Part shown: piece after piece, positions 54,152-64,000 of the stretch
Layout of the letters: each line of letters opens with the position of its first letter
Position numbering within the stretch: the stretch's first letter is position 1
NCBI GenBank assembly: GCA_022410635.1
Contig: JAJVDF010000346.1
Span: 311,708-375,707 of the forward strand
Origin: Tretioscincus oriximinensis
Lineage: Eukaryota > Chordata > Lepidosauria > Squamata > Gymnophthalmidae
Reading direction: 5' to 3'
DNA: 64,000 nucleotides
Made by a program: the position numbers and the translations under genes
The notes under the pieces: model-generated
The model's input: the letters and a program-made list of their open reading frames with translations, nothing else
Told to the model about the DNA's origin: nothing
The model's database searches: none

Positions 54152-55078
54152 TTAGATCAGACCTGGGCATTGTACGGCCCCCGGGCCGCATACGGCCCTT
54201 TGATTGGCTCTGACCGGCCCGTGGAACGTTAATTGGGGAACTGGAGCTATGGGAAGTGGGGGCTGCCTCGCATCACCCCGGCTGCTCTGCCTTGGCAGTA
54301 ACGACAAAAGCAGAAGCGACTTTGTGTCCGCGCTGTAGCCTGCGTGAGCCTTGCGCAGATGTAAAAGGAGTTGGGCTTCGGCTGTGCCTTTGGCGTCTCC
54401 CTAGCAATGGCTCGCCCAATTCATATTTTAGAAGGCAGAATCATTACAGCAGAGGGTCGTATGGTTATTTTCAAGCCAAGCATTGTGACCAGGAAGTGGC
54501 GTTTTGTGTTCTGATCAGTAAAACTGGCTAGGAGTATTAGCATGTAGTTTTTGCCAGTTCTTACTTATTGGTAAGAAGCCCTGCTGGATTTTGCGAAACT
54601 GATATTCAGAGCTTAAGCTTGTGAGAGCAAAGCTGCATTAGACTTGGGGCAATCCTATGTCACCACATCTCAAAAAGGATATTGTGGAACGAGGGAAGGT
54701 GCAGAAAAGAGCAACAAGAATGATCAAGGGTCTGGAGAGCCTCCCTGATGAAGTGAGGCTGCAACGTCTGGGCCTCTTCAGCCTCGAAAGATGACGTTTA
54801 AGAGGTGATCTGAATGCATGGGATGGATAAGGTTAATAGAGAAAAAATATTTTCTCTATCACACAACACTAGGACCAGGGGGTATTCCTTGAAACTGATG
54901 GGCAGAAGAGTGAGGTCAGACGTGCCGCTAGGAGAACCCCTGGCGGGGGGGGGGGGGCTGGAAGAGGTGGGGACAAGACCCTTGGCTTCACCCTCCTTGC
55001 TGAATTTGGCCGGCCCTCCACAATATTTTCTGTTTCTCATGTGGCCCCATGGAAAAAATAATTGCCCACCCCTGACTT
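54152..55078. mobile_element. hAT (Charlie-like) element hosting a CR1-B
   Basis: The left end cagacctgggcattgtacgg, cccccgggccgc and the right end ggccccatggaaaaaataat, tgcccacccctga have the form of Charlie-type hAT ends. About 440 bases of interior (54220-54655) and the CR1-B at 54656-54920 lie between, then ggctggaagaggtggggaca. A short frame at 54405-54530 is not assignable to transposase. Confidence 0.6.
54656..54920 (+). mobile_element. CR1-B ORF2 fragment inside hAT-like element
   Basis: tcaaaaaggatattgtggaa, gcaacaagaatgatcaaggg, ggcctcttcagcctcgaaag, cttgaaactgatgggcagaa. Stops before the 3' UTR, so it may be rearranged. A poly-G run follows at 54937-54948. Confidence 0.78.
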
Positions 55079-55335
55079 AGATAATGGATCTGTAATCAGT
55101 CCTTTTTTTACCTTATTACAAGTCCAACACCTGTCTGAAACCCCATAGAACATTTTGGGAAGTTTATCTGGGGTCAGATACGTCTATACAACATCTTATA
55201 AAAATTTTATTTTAAAAACTGGTGTCCCACAAAAACACCATCTTTCTCCATAACTGATAATACGGATTATTTATCACACCTTTTACACTAAGGACGGTGC
55301 ACTTTTTTTTTTTCTTGCTTTCTCCACAACAATAC

Positions 55336-55560
55336 CTAAGAACCTAAGAACATAAGAAGAGCCATACTGGATCAGGCCACAGCCCATCAAGTCCAGCATT
55401 CTGTGTCACACAGANGCCCACCAGATGCNCCTGGGCAGTCCGAACAGAGGAAAGCAAAATATGCCCCTGTTCATGACTCCATGCAAATGGTATTTCAAGA
55501 GTCCTGCCTGTTGCTCCATCCCGGAGGCGACATCCAGACAACTATCTTAGTATCCCCAGG
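55336..55560 (-). mobile_element. CR1-B 3' end
   Basis: Well-preserved terminus (aacataagaagagccatact, ggatcaggccacagcccatc) and 3' UTR to atccagacaactatcttagt. Confidence 0.86.
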
Positions 55561-55602
55561 CCCCAGGAACAGTGTTACAAGTGGCAAGTCTCAGACCACA
55601 TG

Positions 55603-55691
<89 letters not shown>

Positions 55692-55732
55692 TTCCTTCCT
55701 TCCTTCCTTCCTTCCTTCCTTCCTTCCTTCAC
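55603..55732 (+). repeat. (TTTC)n(TTCC)n microsatellite
   Basis: About 21 TTTC units followed by about 11 TTCC units; a clean switch in unit. Confidence 0.95.
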
Positions 55733-56880
55733 TATAAAATGCTTAAAGTGGGGCAACCCCCACCACCACCAAACTTTCAGGGAGATGAAAAAGTTTTAGG
55801 TGGGATTAAAACCTAAAGTTTTAGGTGGGAAATGTTTGGATGTATGTGGGGCTGAGAGGTTTCTAAAGAACTGTGACTGGGCTGAGGTTACTCAGCTCAT
55901 GGAGGTGTGTGGAACTGAACCGGGAGATGACCTGATAGGAATAATGGTGGGAGGTGTCAGAGAATCTCATTTATTTATATGAGAAAAGCTGCTTTAGGAC
56001 AGCACAAGCATGTGAAATGCTTGTGTCTCACTTGGGAGATTTATTCTGGTCCTGCCCTTGTCTCCCCCCCCCTCCTCCCCAAATGTGCAATATTTTGGTG
56101 TTCTGGGCCAAGATTTCCGGCCAGAAAACTTCCACCATTGGATACAAGTCCAACATTCTAAACTGGGACACCCACTCCACTGGCTCTCTGGTCTGATGGT
56201 ATCTCCCATACTCCACCCTAGAAGTTCAGATTTCACCATCAATAAACAGGAAAAAAAGGAAACATCAAAACCCTAAGCTACCCTAAAAATTCTGCATCTA
56301 CTTTGCAAAGGCACCTGGTTTTCTGCCAGACCTAAAGTGGAACAGAGAAATTTCCGGGCCCCGCTTAATATATCCATCATGTCTGCTCCCATTATTGATG
56401 TTTGGACTTTCTTGTTTCTGATTTAAACTGCCAGAGCCAGTAAAATCCTGCTGACGGGTTGAGTGTTTGTGGCAGGACTCTGACATGACGTTACTTACAG
56501 CTAATTAAAGCTGAGAGTGTAATAAACAATCCCAAGATCCTGGCAACCTAATTTCTTGTGATGTGCCGTTGGCTGGATCACGACCCCAGCATTTTGCTTT
56601 GAAGTGCTAAGTCATGTATCCTGCAATTTTTTTTCCTCCTTGTGTTGTCTGGGAAAGGAAGGGCAGCAAATGGAAGAATTAGCTGACGGTTTTCAGTTTC
56701 CTCCGAGCAAGGGGTTATTGCAAGCAGAAATGGCAGGCAAGGATTTCTGGAAAATGAAAGCCACAAAAATAGAGAGGAAAAGGGCATGTTTGAGCCAATG
56801 GAAACTGGACAATAGGACCATGGAAGAACAATGATTAAATGATGTATTCTCATGATTTGCTAATAAAGGTGGCATCCCTA
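55733..56880. other. mostly unassigned; weak SINE-2 at 55845-55940
   Basis: gggctgagaggtttctaaag, aactgtgactgggctgaggt match SINE-2 on the minus strand. 56470-56580 is AT-rich and conserved-like. No gene. Confidence 0.35.
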
Positions 56881-56881
56881 T

Positions 56882-57165
56882 AAAGAATGTTTACCAAGAT
56901 GGTAACAACATCACGCAGAATCGGCCTCACGAGGACAGCAATCAGCTCACTAAAAAGCACCAAATCTCAGATTTTCCAGCCACAGCTGTTTGTCCAATTC
57001 AATACTGGACGTTTCTAAAATCCAAAAAAATAGCCTTCACAGTGCATTCAGTAACGTGGACATGGTAAATCTTGTGAGACTTCGAGGCTAGTTGTAAAAG
57101 TTCACTGGCTCTCAGCTTGCAGAGAATGCTGGGAATTGTAGTAACCATAGAACTACACCAAGAAC
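56882..57165 (+). repeat. family P, most complete copy
   Basis: taccaagatggtaacaacat, cacaaatctc-type centre, ccacagctgtttgtccaatt, gcttgcagagaatgctggga. Used as the reference for the other copies. Confidence 0.6.
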
Positions 57166-57516
57166 ATAAAGTACCTTGTGGCTAAATCACTAAGGATGTA
57201 ATAAAATGGTTTCAAATAAGCAAAGTCCCTGAAAGGTGGCACTGGTTTGCCAGGGCCATTAATAACAAAAACCAGATTAACATATTAGACAACAATATCA
57301 GAAAGTAGAGAAGGAAGAGCTGTTTTTTCAGCCAAAGCCCAGAAAAAAGAGATGTGGCTTTAAGAGTTTTCTGAATGCATACAGAGATGGTAATGGAGAC
57401 ACCTTAAGGGGGAGACTGTTTCATAGTCTGGGTGCTGCCATGGAAAAAAACCCTGTTCTTGGTTCCTACCCTGTTTGCCACTGAGAGAGACCGTATAGTC
57501 AGGAGGGCTTCCTGAC

Positions 57517-57800
57517 ATGGATAGCTCAGTCGCTTAGGAATTCGTCTCTCGCCTGGGAGATGGGGTTTTGAAATCCTGTGTGGGACGTGGGGAGGGCTCT
57601 AGCCAACCCAGCTATTCGAAAGCACGAATTGCAAGAAATTGCAACTGACTGCAAGTAGATACATGGGAACCACCATAGCCTGGTGGGGAAGATAGAATGG
57701 AATCCTTCGGGCAAAATATACCCTTGTAAGCCGCTTTGAGTCCCTTTGAAAGGTGAGAAAAGTGGGATATAAGAACCCAGTTCTTCTTCTTCTTCTTCTT
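57517..57800 (+). mobile_element. SINE-1 inside L2
   Basis: Head tggatagctcagtcgcttag, ggggttttgaaatcc; body agccaacccagctattcgaa; tail gccgctttgagtccctttga and (CTT)n. A short internal deletion removes the gagcaccttccac segment. Confidence 0.9.
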
Positions 57801-58145
57801 AAGGCACAGACAGGTTTTATATGGGAGAACACCTTCCTTTAGGCATTTGGGGACCATGTTATTTAGGGCCTTATAGGTTCCTTGAATTGGGCTTGGTAGC
57901 AAATTCNCAGCCAGTGCAGCTCTTTCAAGAGCAGTGTGACANGTGTCTGGCCAGTTGTTCCAGCCAGCAATTGAGCAGCTGCATTCTGCACCAGCTGCAG
58001 CCTCTGAACCATATTCAAGGGCGGCCCCAGATAGAGTGCGTAACATTAGTCCAATCTGGANGTTACCACAGTGTGTATTATTGTGGCTGGATCATCTCTG
58101 TCCAGAAGCAACCCTAGATTTCACACCCTGTTCCTTACTCCTGGT

Positions 58146-58200
58146 TGGACCCAATGACCCTGGAGGTTCTTTCCATCTCTATAATTCTATGATTCTATGA
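58146..58200 (+). mobile_element. CR1-A 3' terminus
   Basis: acccaatgaccctggaggtt, ttccatctctataattctat, gattctatga. Confidence 0.75.
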
Positions 58201-58305
58201 CAATTCAACCCTATCCAAGATGCCTCCCAACTTCACGGACTCAGGATGCGGTGACACACAATACCACCATTTTGTGTGGATTCAGATTCAATTCGTATCC
58301 CGAGT

Positions 58306-59116
58306 TNGTGAAGTGGGGAGGCACCCCTGTCCTTGATGGGGTAGAATTGCCTTATAAGGGATGGGTGCAAAATCTGGGATTGCTCCTAGAATCTGCCCTG
58401 ACAATTGAAAATCAGGTGGAGACGGTGAACAGGAGTGCCTATTTCCACCTACATCTGGTTCACCAGTTATGGCCACCTCTGAATAGGGATGATTTAGCCA
58501 CAGTGATCCATGTTCTGGTAACTTCCAAATCGGACTATTGTAATGCGACTATTGTAATCCGGGGCTGCCCTTGAAAATGGTTTGGAAGCTGCAACTGGTA
58601 CAGAATACAGCAGCTAGACAGCTGNCCGGAACAGCTGGCCGGACACACATCACGCCGGTCTTGAAAGAGCTGCACTGGCTGCCAATCTGCTACTGAGCCT
58701 GATTCAAGGTATTAANGTTAACTTATAAGGCCCTAAATAACTTGNGCCCTAAATACCCAAAGGAACACCATTCACATACCAGCCTGCTCATGACAACCTG
58801 CCCTCTTAGTTGTACCACCTCTTTTAATAATCAATGGAGTGGGGATCAGAGGCAGAGCCTTCTNGGTGTTGCCCCCCATCTTTGAAATAGTCTCCCCCTG
58901 GAGGTGCATCTGTCATCATCACTGTATTGTTTTAGAAGATCTTTGAAGATGCACCTTTCGCCTGGCCTTTGGCTGAAGAAATATCATTTCTGTCCCCACT
59001 TTTAGATGCTGTTTTATACTGTTTTTAATTTGTTAATTTCTTATTGATGTTTTACTGTTGGCCACCCTTAGACCTTCAAGTATAAGGCGGGGTATAAGTA
59101 TAAATAAAGAATAATT
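58306..59116 (+). mobile_element. L2 LINE (plus), C-terminal ORF2 and 3' end
   Basis: Encodes VLDGVELPYKGWVQNLGLLL, RSAYFHLHLVHQLWPPLNRD, DYCNA, then a frame break near 58548. The rest of the C-terminal tail is decayed by Ns and indels (gtcttgaaagagctgcactg, ggcctttggctgaagaaata). Terminus gaccttcaagtataaggcgg and aataaag. Inserted head-to-head in the minus L2. Confidence 0.87.
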
Positions 59117-59331
59117 TGTTGCCCCCCATCCAGCCTATTACTGCCTTCAGGCACCTGTCAAGCACTTCAACCATTCCTCCAGACTGGGTGCCATCTCTAA
59201 AAACCTGGGGCTGTCCATGAAACAACTGGGCACTGACTGAGTCACCCCCTGTCGGCTGCCAAAGACCGCATTGTTGGGATCTGCACACATCATGTGCCAG
59301 CACATAATCACAACATGGGACAAGATGTCCA

Positions 59332-59665
59332 ATGGGTGATGCTCCAGATGTTCCTGAACCACAACTCCCAACAATCCATTCCACTCCCAGCACTAGAGTC
59401 TAGTGGGTCATATAGACCAGCAATGTCAAACTGATGGCCCTCCAGATGTTTCTGAACCACAATTCCCAACATTCCCTTCCACTGCCAGCACTGGCCCCAC
59501 TTTGCTAAACCAAATGGAATGTTGGGAGTTGTGGTTCAGTAACATCTGGAGGGCCACCAGTTTGACATCTCTGATATAGACAATGCTAAATCAAATGGAA
59601 TGTTGGATGTTGTGATTCTGGAACATCTTGAGTGCCACCTGTTGGCCATCTCTGTCGTAGGCGCT
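59332..59665. mobile_element. FB4 foldback, self-nested
   Basis: Inner copy about 59428-59577: gtcaaactgatggccctcca, gatgtttctgaaccacaatt, and the exact-order inverse to ggccaccagtttgacatctc. Outer half-copies lie at 59332-59400 (gctccagatgttcctgaacc) and 59580-59665 (ggaatgttggatgttgtgat). It looks like the same family inserted into itself. Confidence 0.78.
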
Positions 59666-59807
59666 TAGAAAGGACCTGATGGGTTGTGATGATGAACTCT
59701 GATATGGGATCCAGTGATCAGATTTGTCCCATGTTTTATCAGGTCATCATCAACATCATCATCATCACCTTTACCTCCAGGGAAGTCCTGTAGTGAGGTG
59801 TGTTCTG

Positions 59808-60065
59808 AAAGAGGAACAGTGGTGCAGGGGTTAAGAGCAATTGTCTTTCAACAGAGAGATCAGGGTTTGAAGCCCATGTGTTTGCTATGGGGAGGAGAGA
59901 GTGCCCTTTACTAGCCTTAGCTTCAGCCAACCTAGCTGTTTGGGAACAAGCAACTGCAAGTAGATTACTAGGTACCATCACAATGTGGTGGGGATGATAG
60001 AATGTAAGCTTTCAGAGGGGAAATAGCTTGTAAGCTGCTTTGAGTCCTCCTCCTTCTCCTTCTTT
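59808..60065 (+). mobile_element. SINE-1
   Basis: Head acagtggtgcaggggttaag and gggtttgaagccc, body agccaacctagctgtttggg, tail gtaagctgctttgagtcctc. Complete but short-tailed. Confidence 0.85.
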
Positions 60066-60825
60066 TTGAGTTCCTTGAATGGGGAAAAATGATGTAAATG
60101 TGCAAAAAGAAAGAAAGACTTTTGCCTTATTTTTACTTTAAAAAAAAGCCCACACGTTAAGGTTCATGGATCAGCAGATGTTGCTTGGTTGAGCTGGCCT
60201 GTGAGAGAACGTGGCTGCCTGCCCAGCATTCCAGGGGTGGAACAGCATGAGGTTTGTTTGAAAGAACTCAATTTCCTGGTGTGACATTTCTGGACTAAGC
60301 TGCTTCCAGATGTGAGCCATTTTCCACGGTGGAACCCAGGGTGTATTACCTTGTAAATCAGCAAGCACGGCCCTCCTGTCCGTATAATATCAAACAGGAA
60401 CAGCCCNGACTTGGCTCCGTGTCTGAGAGAGCAGATGAGAGGGACTGAGTAGCAACCTGGAGCACTTGGAAGATTAATGTGTCCTTAAGCATCTTGTGTT
60501 GCTTTGGAGACCCCTTGTAAAACCTGATCACAAGGAGCAAGAGATCTGCTCATTGGGCCATGGCTGGGTGTTTACTGACGCTCAGCAGCCGTCCCTGGAA
60601 CAAAAAGGGGTTTCGTTGCACGAGAGTTAAACTCTTTGGAGCTGGTGTGGGTGACATCCCAGGAGGGGAGGAGGCACACGAAGCTGGAACTCTGCTCCGT
60701 TCTGGGCTTTGACCTGCAGCTGTTCTCAATCCGGTTTCTTACAGAGAAAAATGACTCCTCCAGTCTGTTCCTTGTTGTTCATTTGCAGCCTTTTCAGATG
60801 AGATGCCAGTTAAAGGGATTCCTTC
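60066..60825. other. unassigned sequence
   Basis: No gene or repeat recognised. Confidence 0.4.
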
Positions 60826-61095
60826 CTTTCTGCCTGCCTGCCTGCCTGCTTTTTATTTTTTATTTTTCCCTCCTTCTCTCCTTCCTTCCTTTCTTTCTTT
60901 TTCCCTCCTTGCCTCTGAGCTTCTTTCTTTCTTCATTCTTTCCTTCCATTTTCCCTTCTTTCTCTCCTTCCTTTCTTTTTCCTTCTCTCCTTCCTTTCTT
61001 TTCCCTTCCTTCCTTCTCTCATTCCTTCCTTTCTTTTTCCTTCCTCACTCCTTCTTTCCTTTTTTACTCCTTTCTTTCTTTCTTTCTTTCTTTTG
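60826..61095 (+). repeat. CCTT/CTTT pyrimidine tract
   Basis: Starts with (CTGC)n at 60830-60850, then irregular CCTT and CTTT repeats. Long frames here are artefacts. Confidence 0.9.
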
Positions 61096-61125
61096 CTGGG
61101 AGAGAAATCTAAATCGTTGGGGTGC

Positions 61126-61172
61126 TCATCCACATGGCAGTGTAGACTCCATTACTATGCAGATGGCAGGCT
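61126..61172. mobile_element. FB1 fragment
   Basis: gtgctcatccacatggcagt, gtagactcc, gatggcaggctcc. Confidence 0.5.
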
Positions 61173-61173
61173 C

Positions 61174-61340
61174 CTTTTATTTATTTATTTTATTTTATTT
61201 TATTTATTTATTTACATTTTTATACCGCCCTATACCCGTAGGCCTCAGGGCGGTTAACAATAAAACCATAATTTAACACATTAAAAACGGCCTTTTCTAA
61301 AAATGGGGAGGAGACAGTAGTTTTCTAGCCAAANGCTCAG
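61174..61340 (-). mobile_element. L2 3' end
   Basis: TTTATTTATTTTATTTTATT tail, ttttataccgccctataccc, ggcctcagggcggttaacaa. Looks little diverged from the 9196 copy. Confidence 0.82.
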
Positions 61341-61405
61341 AATAAAGCTTGNTGAGAAGCCAACTCCAGACTGCTCAACAGCACAGTCAATCAATCAGTC
61401 AGTCA

Positions 61406-61700
61406 ATAATGATGATGAAGAACTGANTATTTATACCCTGCTTTTCTCACCCGAAGGNACTCAAAGAGGCTTACAAGCTGTTTTTCGCTATCTTCCCCAT
61501 CGCACATTGTCAAGGTGGTATCTCTTCCTCTATTTGCAATCTCTTGCTTTCGAATAGCTGAGGCCAGTAGAGGAATCGTTGGCTAGTGCTGAGGCCAGTA
61601 GATGGCACTCAGCCCTCTCCACAGCTGACATGTGGCTTTGAGAATGGGTCTATCGAGTGAAAAACAATTTCTTAAACCGCTATACAATCGTGCCACACTA
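61406..61700 (-). mobile_element. SINE-1
   Basis: atttataccctgcttttctc, gcttacaagctgtttttcgc, body with a small internal duplication (gaggccagtagaggaatcg, gaggccagtagatggcact), head to atcgtgccacac. Confidence 0.82.
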
Positions 61701-62414
61701 CAAAGCCCTGGGACGGAGGCTATTGTCTCCGTCTGAGTAAAAGGTCCTTGTCTTGGGGGAGAAACCAAAAAGAGGGCTGCCNCCCCATGCACAGAATTCA
61801 CGGCAAGTGCAAAATTCGTTGCCCGCACGACGCAAGCAGATCATACCTTTGCAAAAAGTCAGTCTGAGGTCACTGTTTTCGTCCAGTCTCTCCCTATATT
61901 AACCGCAATTACTTCATTGTTGATTTACCTGTCATTAAAGGCATGTGTTTGAACAAGATTTATTGAGTGAGTTTTGTGCCAGTTGACTTACAATGGATTG
62001 CACAATATTCAGAAAAGCCTCATTTGCCTGGCATTACATTAGAGGCAGGGTGACTGCTACACAAAGCAAAGTAAATGAGTTCAGAGAGGCTCCATCACTC
62101 ATGTTGTCATGTACGGAATCCTATTATTATTTATTACCATAATTGTACTGTGTTTCCTGGGGCGATAAATTAGGACTGATGGGTCTTGCTGACAGGCAAG
62201 GACTGGACTCGCTCTATATAATTTAATAGGGATACAGTTGGGTCTCTGCGTGGAGAAGAGTCTGCCAGGAATCCGTAACTGAGCAAAATCCTATTTTTCA
62301 TAAAAGGGAAAGAAAGGGTTTGTGACTGTCTACATGTACAAGTGTTTGTGTGTGTGCGTGAGAGAGAGAGAGTGAAAGAGAAACATCAAAGCAGCACCTT
62401 TTTAATCTCTATTT
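61701..62414. other. unique sequence, candidate conserved block at 61850-62260
   Basis: No gene. AT-rich with many TAAT-type cores; a TATATAA-like atataatttaatag near 62216. GT/GA simple runs at 62345-62372. Confidence 0.35.
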
Positions 62415-63105
62415 GCACGTATAATAAAACAGGTATCAAAGAGTCCAGCATTCCAAGATATGCCGGCCAATGACAGGGCTCGGAACTTTGGCGGCCTCTA
62501 GAGGGAAAAAGGGGAAGATAAGCAGGAAAGAAGGAAGACACAATGAAGGAAAGAAAGAATGGAAGGAAGAAAGAAAGAAAAAAGAAGAAGAAAAAAACGG
62601 CTTATGAGGGTATTTTTCACCCAAAAGCTTACACTCTATCTTCCTCTCCAGACTGTGGTGCTTCCAATTTATCTAGTAGCAATCAGTTGCAATCTCTTGC
62701 AATTCATGCTTTCAAATAGCTGGGTTGGCTACAGCTACAGGCTAGTAGAAGGTGGTCAACCTTCCCCACATCCAACACAGGGCCTCCAAACCCCGTCTCC
62801 CAGATGAGAGACTGTCTCCTTAGCAGCTGAGACAAACTGGGCTCAGCTATTCAAAAAAAAAAGGAAGGAAGGGAAGGAAGAACAAAGGAAGGAGAACGAG
62901 AATGAAAGAAGGAATAAAAGGAAAGAAAGAAGGAAAAAAAAAGGATGGTAAGAAAGGAGGAATGAAAGAAAAAAGAAAGAAGAAGCAAGTGAAAGAGGCA
63001 TGATAGGGACCAGGGAGTGAGAAGTCAGTGGAGGCATGGGGGAGCAGGGAGGCATTGGGGAGGAGGGATTAGAGTCCATTACATTATGATAATGCAACGG
63101 GCTAA
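62415..63105 (+). repeat. family H repeat split by SINE-1
   Basis: gtccagcattccaagatatg, caggcctcgg-type segment (gggctcggaactttggc), then a GGAA tract to 62590, SINE-1, a GGAA tract to 62960, and the right end gagtccattacattatgata, atgcaacgggct. Confidence 0.6.
62590..62838 (-). mobile_element. SINE-1 inside family H
   Basis: ggcttatgagggtatttttc, body with gctttcaaatagctgggttg, head with ggcctccaaaccccgtctcc and tccttagcagctgagac. Confidence 0.82.
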
Positions 63106-63480
63106 TTNGGATAATCCTGTTTATCAGTTTTCTAGTTCAATTCTCTTTATTCATACCTTTACGGAATATTCTTAGTTTTGCCATTTTGTCAACTCCTGCC
63201 ATGTGAGATTTTTCAGTCATGTGACACATTCTCTCAACAGCCATTTTGTTTGCTAGCTGTCAAGAGGAATTCAAGTCATTCCTCCCCTCAAATGCTGTTG
63301 GATAGTTTGCTGCCGGTATCAGATTTCATTGCCTCTCAACTTCACAGTTTCTCACCCAAACTACCCAAACATGGCAACCTTTTTCCATAACCCATATAGC
63401 AATTTGACAGGTGATTTTCCCAGTAAATGGATAATAGTAACCAGCTCTAAAACCTAAATTCTATTGGTTTGTCCAGCACC
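63106..63480. repeat. family X, longest copy
   Basis: ggataatcctgtttatcagt, catacctttacggaatattc, tttcagtcatgtgacacatt, cattttgtttgctagctgtc, ctaaattctattggtttgtc. Serves as reference for 24000, 36488, 37675 and 42736. Confidence 0.55.
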
Positions 63481-63589
63481 CTGGTGTGGCAGTCTGTCCG
63501 CCTGCCTGTCCGAAGTAGCCTTGTCTATGGAAGCTCCTTAGTTTCTATGGTGCGATGAGATGCCATTGCAAGATATTCTGGACCCCAAC

Positions 63590-64000
63590 TAAGGCTAGGT
63601 GCACACGGCGACTTAAACACCGCTACAATGCTATAATCTGGAGTTTAGCAGTCATGTGTCCATTCANACCAAACATGTATATTCCGTGATCGATGCCCCA
63701 GTTCCATAACGTTGCTCATTGATCTTCTTGCAGGGCAGACTGATAATTGCTTAACTCACAACAGCCAATAGAAACAACCGCTGAGTTCTCGTTTGTTTTA
63801 TCGAGAGTCGCAAGAGTACAGGGGTTCTCTGAATGCCTAAATATCTGAGCAATCGTTTATTCTGGNAAAAATGGCGTTTATTGTGGGTTGACTACTGAAA
63901 AGACTTCCTGATTGCACTATGAATGAGGTAGGAAAGCAGCTTAAGACAGCTNATGCTTTGAAAAGTACTTCCATTTTTTCCCAAATTGTCCGTTGACCAC
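63590..64000. mobile_element. family W, copy running off the window
   Basis: gtgcacacggcgacttaaac, acaatgctataatctggagt, aacaaccgctgag, gtacaggggttctctgaatg, gggttgactactgaaaagac: same order as 24241-25300, without the CR1-A. Confidence 0.6.

Larger units (their letters stand above)
57255..59215 (-). mobile_element. L2 LINE (minus) hosting a SINE-1, a CR1-A end and a second L2
   Basis: Minus-strand L2 pieces follow in order: 57255-57516 (3' UTR), 57803-58145 (C-terminal coding), 58201-58305 (coding, aattcaaccctatccaagat) and 59117-59215 (coding nearer the 5' side, ccatccagcctattactgcc). The interruptions are SINE-1 (57517-57800), a CR1-A terminus (58146-58200) and a plus-strand L2 (58306-59116). 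The order of the pieces is exactly that of one continuous L2, as judged from the copy at 9196-10688. Confidence 0.82.

Noticed and set aside
59076..59393. 105-codon minus-strand frame
   Set aside because: Part of an L2 coding fragment plus the adjoining foldback; not a host gene.
60636..61276. Ser/Phe/Leu-rich 157-158-codon frames
   Set aside because: Read through the CCTT/CTTT tract.

Overview
The window reads as a repeat-dense, gene-free stretch of a vertebrate nuclear genome, most likely a lepidosaur reptile (a lizard, gecko-like, would fit; the species cannot be proved from the sequence). The signs are CR1 and L2 LINE pieces in many copies, tRNA-headed SINEs that end in a Bov-B-like 3' tail (Sauria SINE type) and run out into CTT/CTCCTT tracts, short L1, Ty3/gypsy and probable Penelope-like remnants, solo LTRs, and several palindromic (foldback) DNA-transposon families. 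Single Ns are scattered throughout, and two assembly gaps (26042-26438 and 53262-53388) lie in or beside pyrimidine-rich SINE tails. I found no intact host gene, no convincing exon of a cellular protein, no functional tRNA or rRNA gene, no CRISPR array and no prokaryote-style operon.

Layout. 1-8 kb: an 85-bp tandem duplication, SINEs, CR1 pieces and an unnamed element with perfect 21-bp inverted ends (6265-6785), then a long purine tract. 8.9-10.7 kb: an L2 inserted in reverse into another L2. 11-17 kb: mostly unique sequence with foldback elements and the best conserved-element-like stretch (14640-15240). 17.1-25.4 kb: nested CR1, foldback and hAT-type elements with readable 8-bp target duplications, a long solo LTR and an L1 3' end. 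25.4-35 kb: a SINE with a gap, L2/SINE nests, and a decayed Ty3/gypsy copy with integrase tail, chromodomain remnant and 3' LTR. 35-47 kb: SINE, L2 and CR1 nests, a solo LTR with intact 5-bp duplication, a probable Penelope-like remnant, a SINE-tail minisatellite and a 42-bp minisatellite with alternating monomers. 47-57 kb: L2, CR1 and SINE copies, a 40-bp minimal foldback element and a hAT-like element carrying a CR1. 57-64 kb: a multi-level L2 nest, a self-nested foldback, more SINEs and two unnamed dispersed families.

How the parts relate. Insertions inside insertions give a local order: L2 and CR1 copies are usually hosts, and SINEs, foldback/hAT elements and solo LTRs usually lie inside them. 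Exceptions are CR1-B inside a SINE at 40221 and an L2 inside a CR1 at 44966. Many simple-sequence tracts are not independent microsatellites but expanded 3' tails of SINEs. Between the repeats lie AT-balanced unique blocks that resemble vertebrate conserved non-coding DNA in composition and motif content; this is inference, since no alignment was possible. I use local names: CR1-A (3' end like aatcatagagttggaaggga), CR1-B (3' end like aagaacataagaagagcc), SINE-1 and SINE-2, FB1, FB2 and FB4 foldbacks, and families P, Q, H, W and X for repeats I cannot name.
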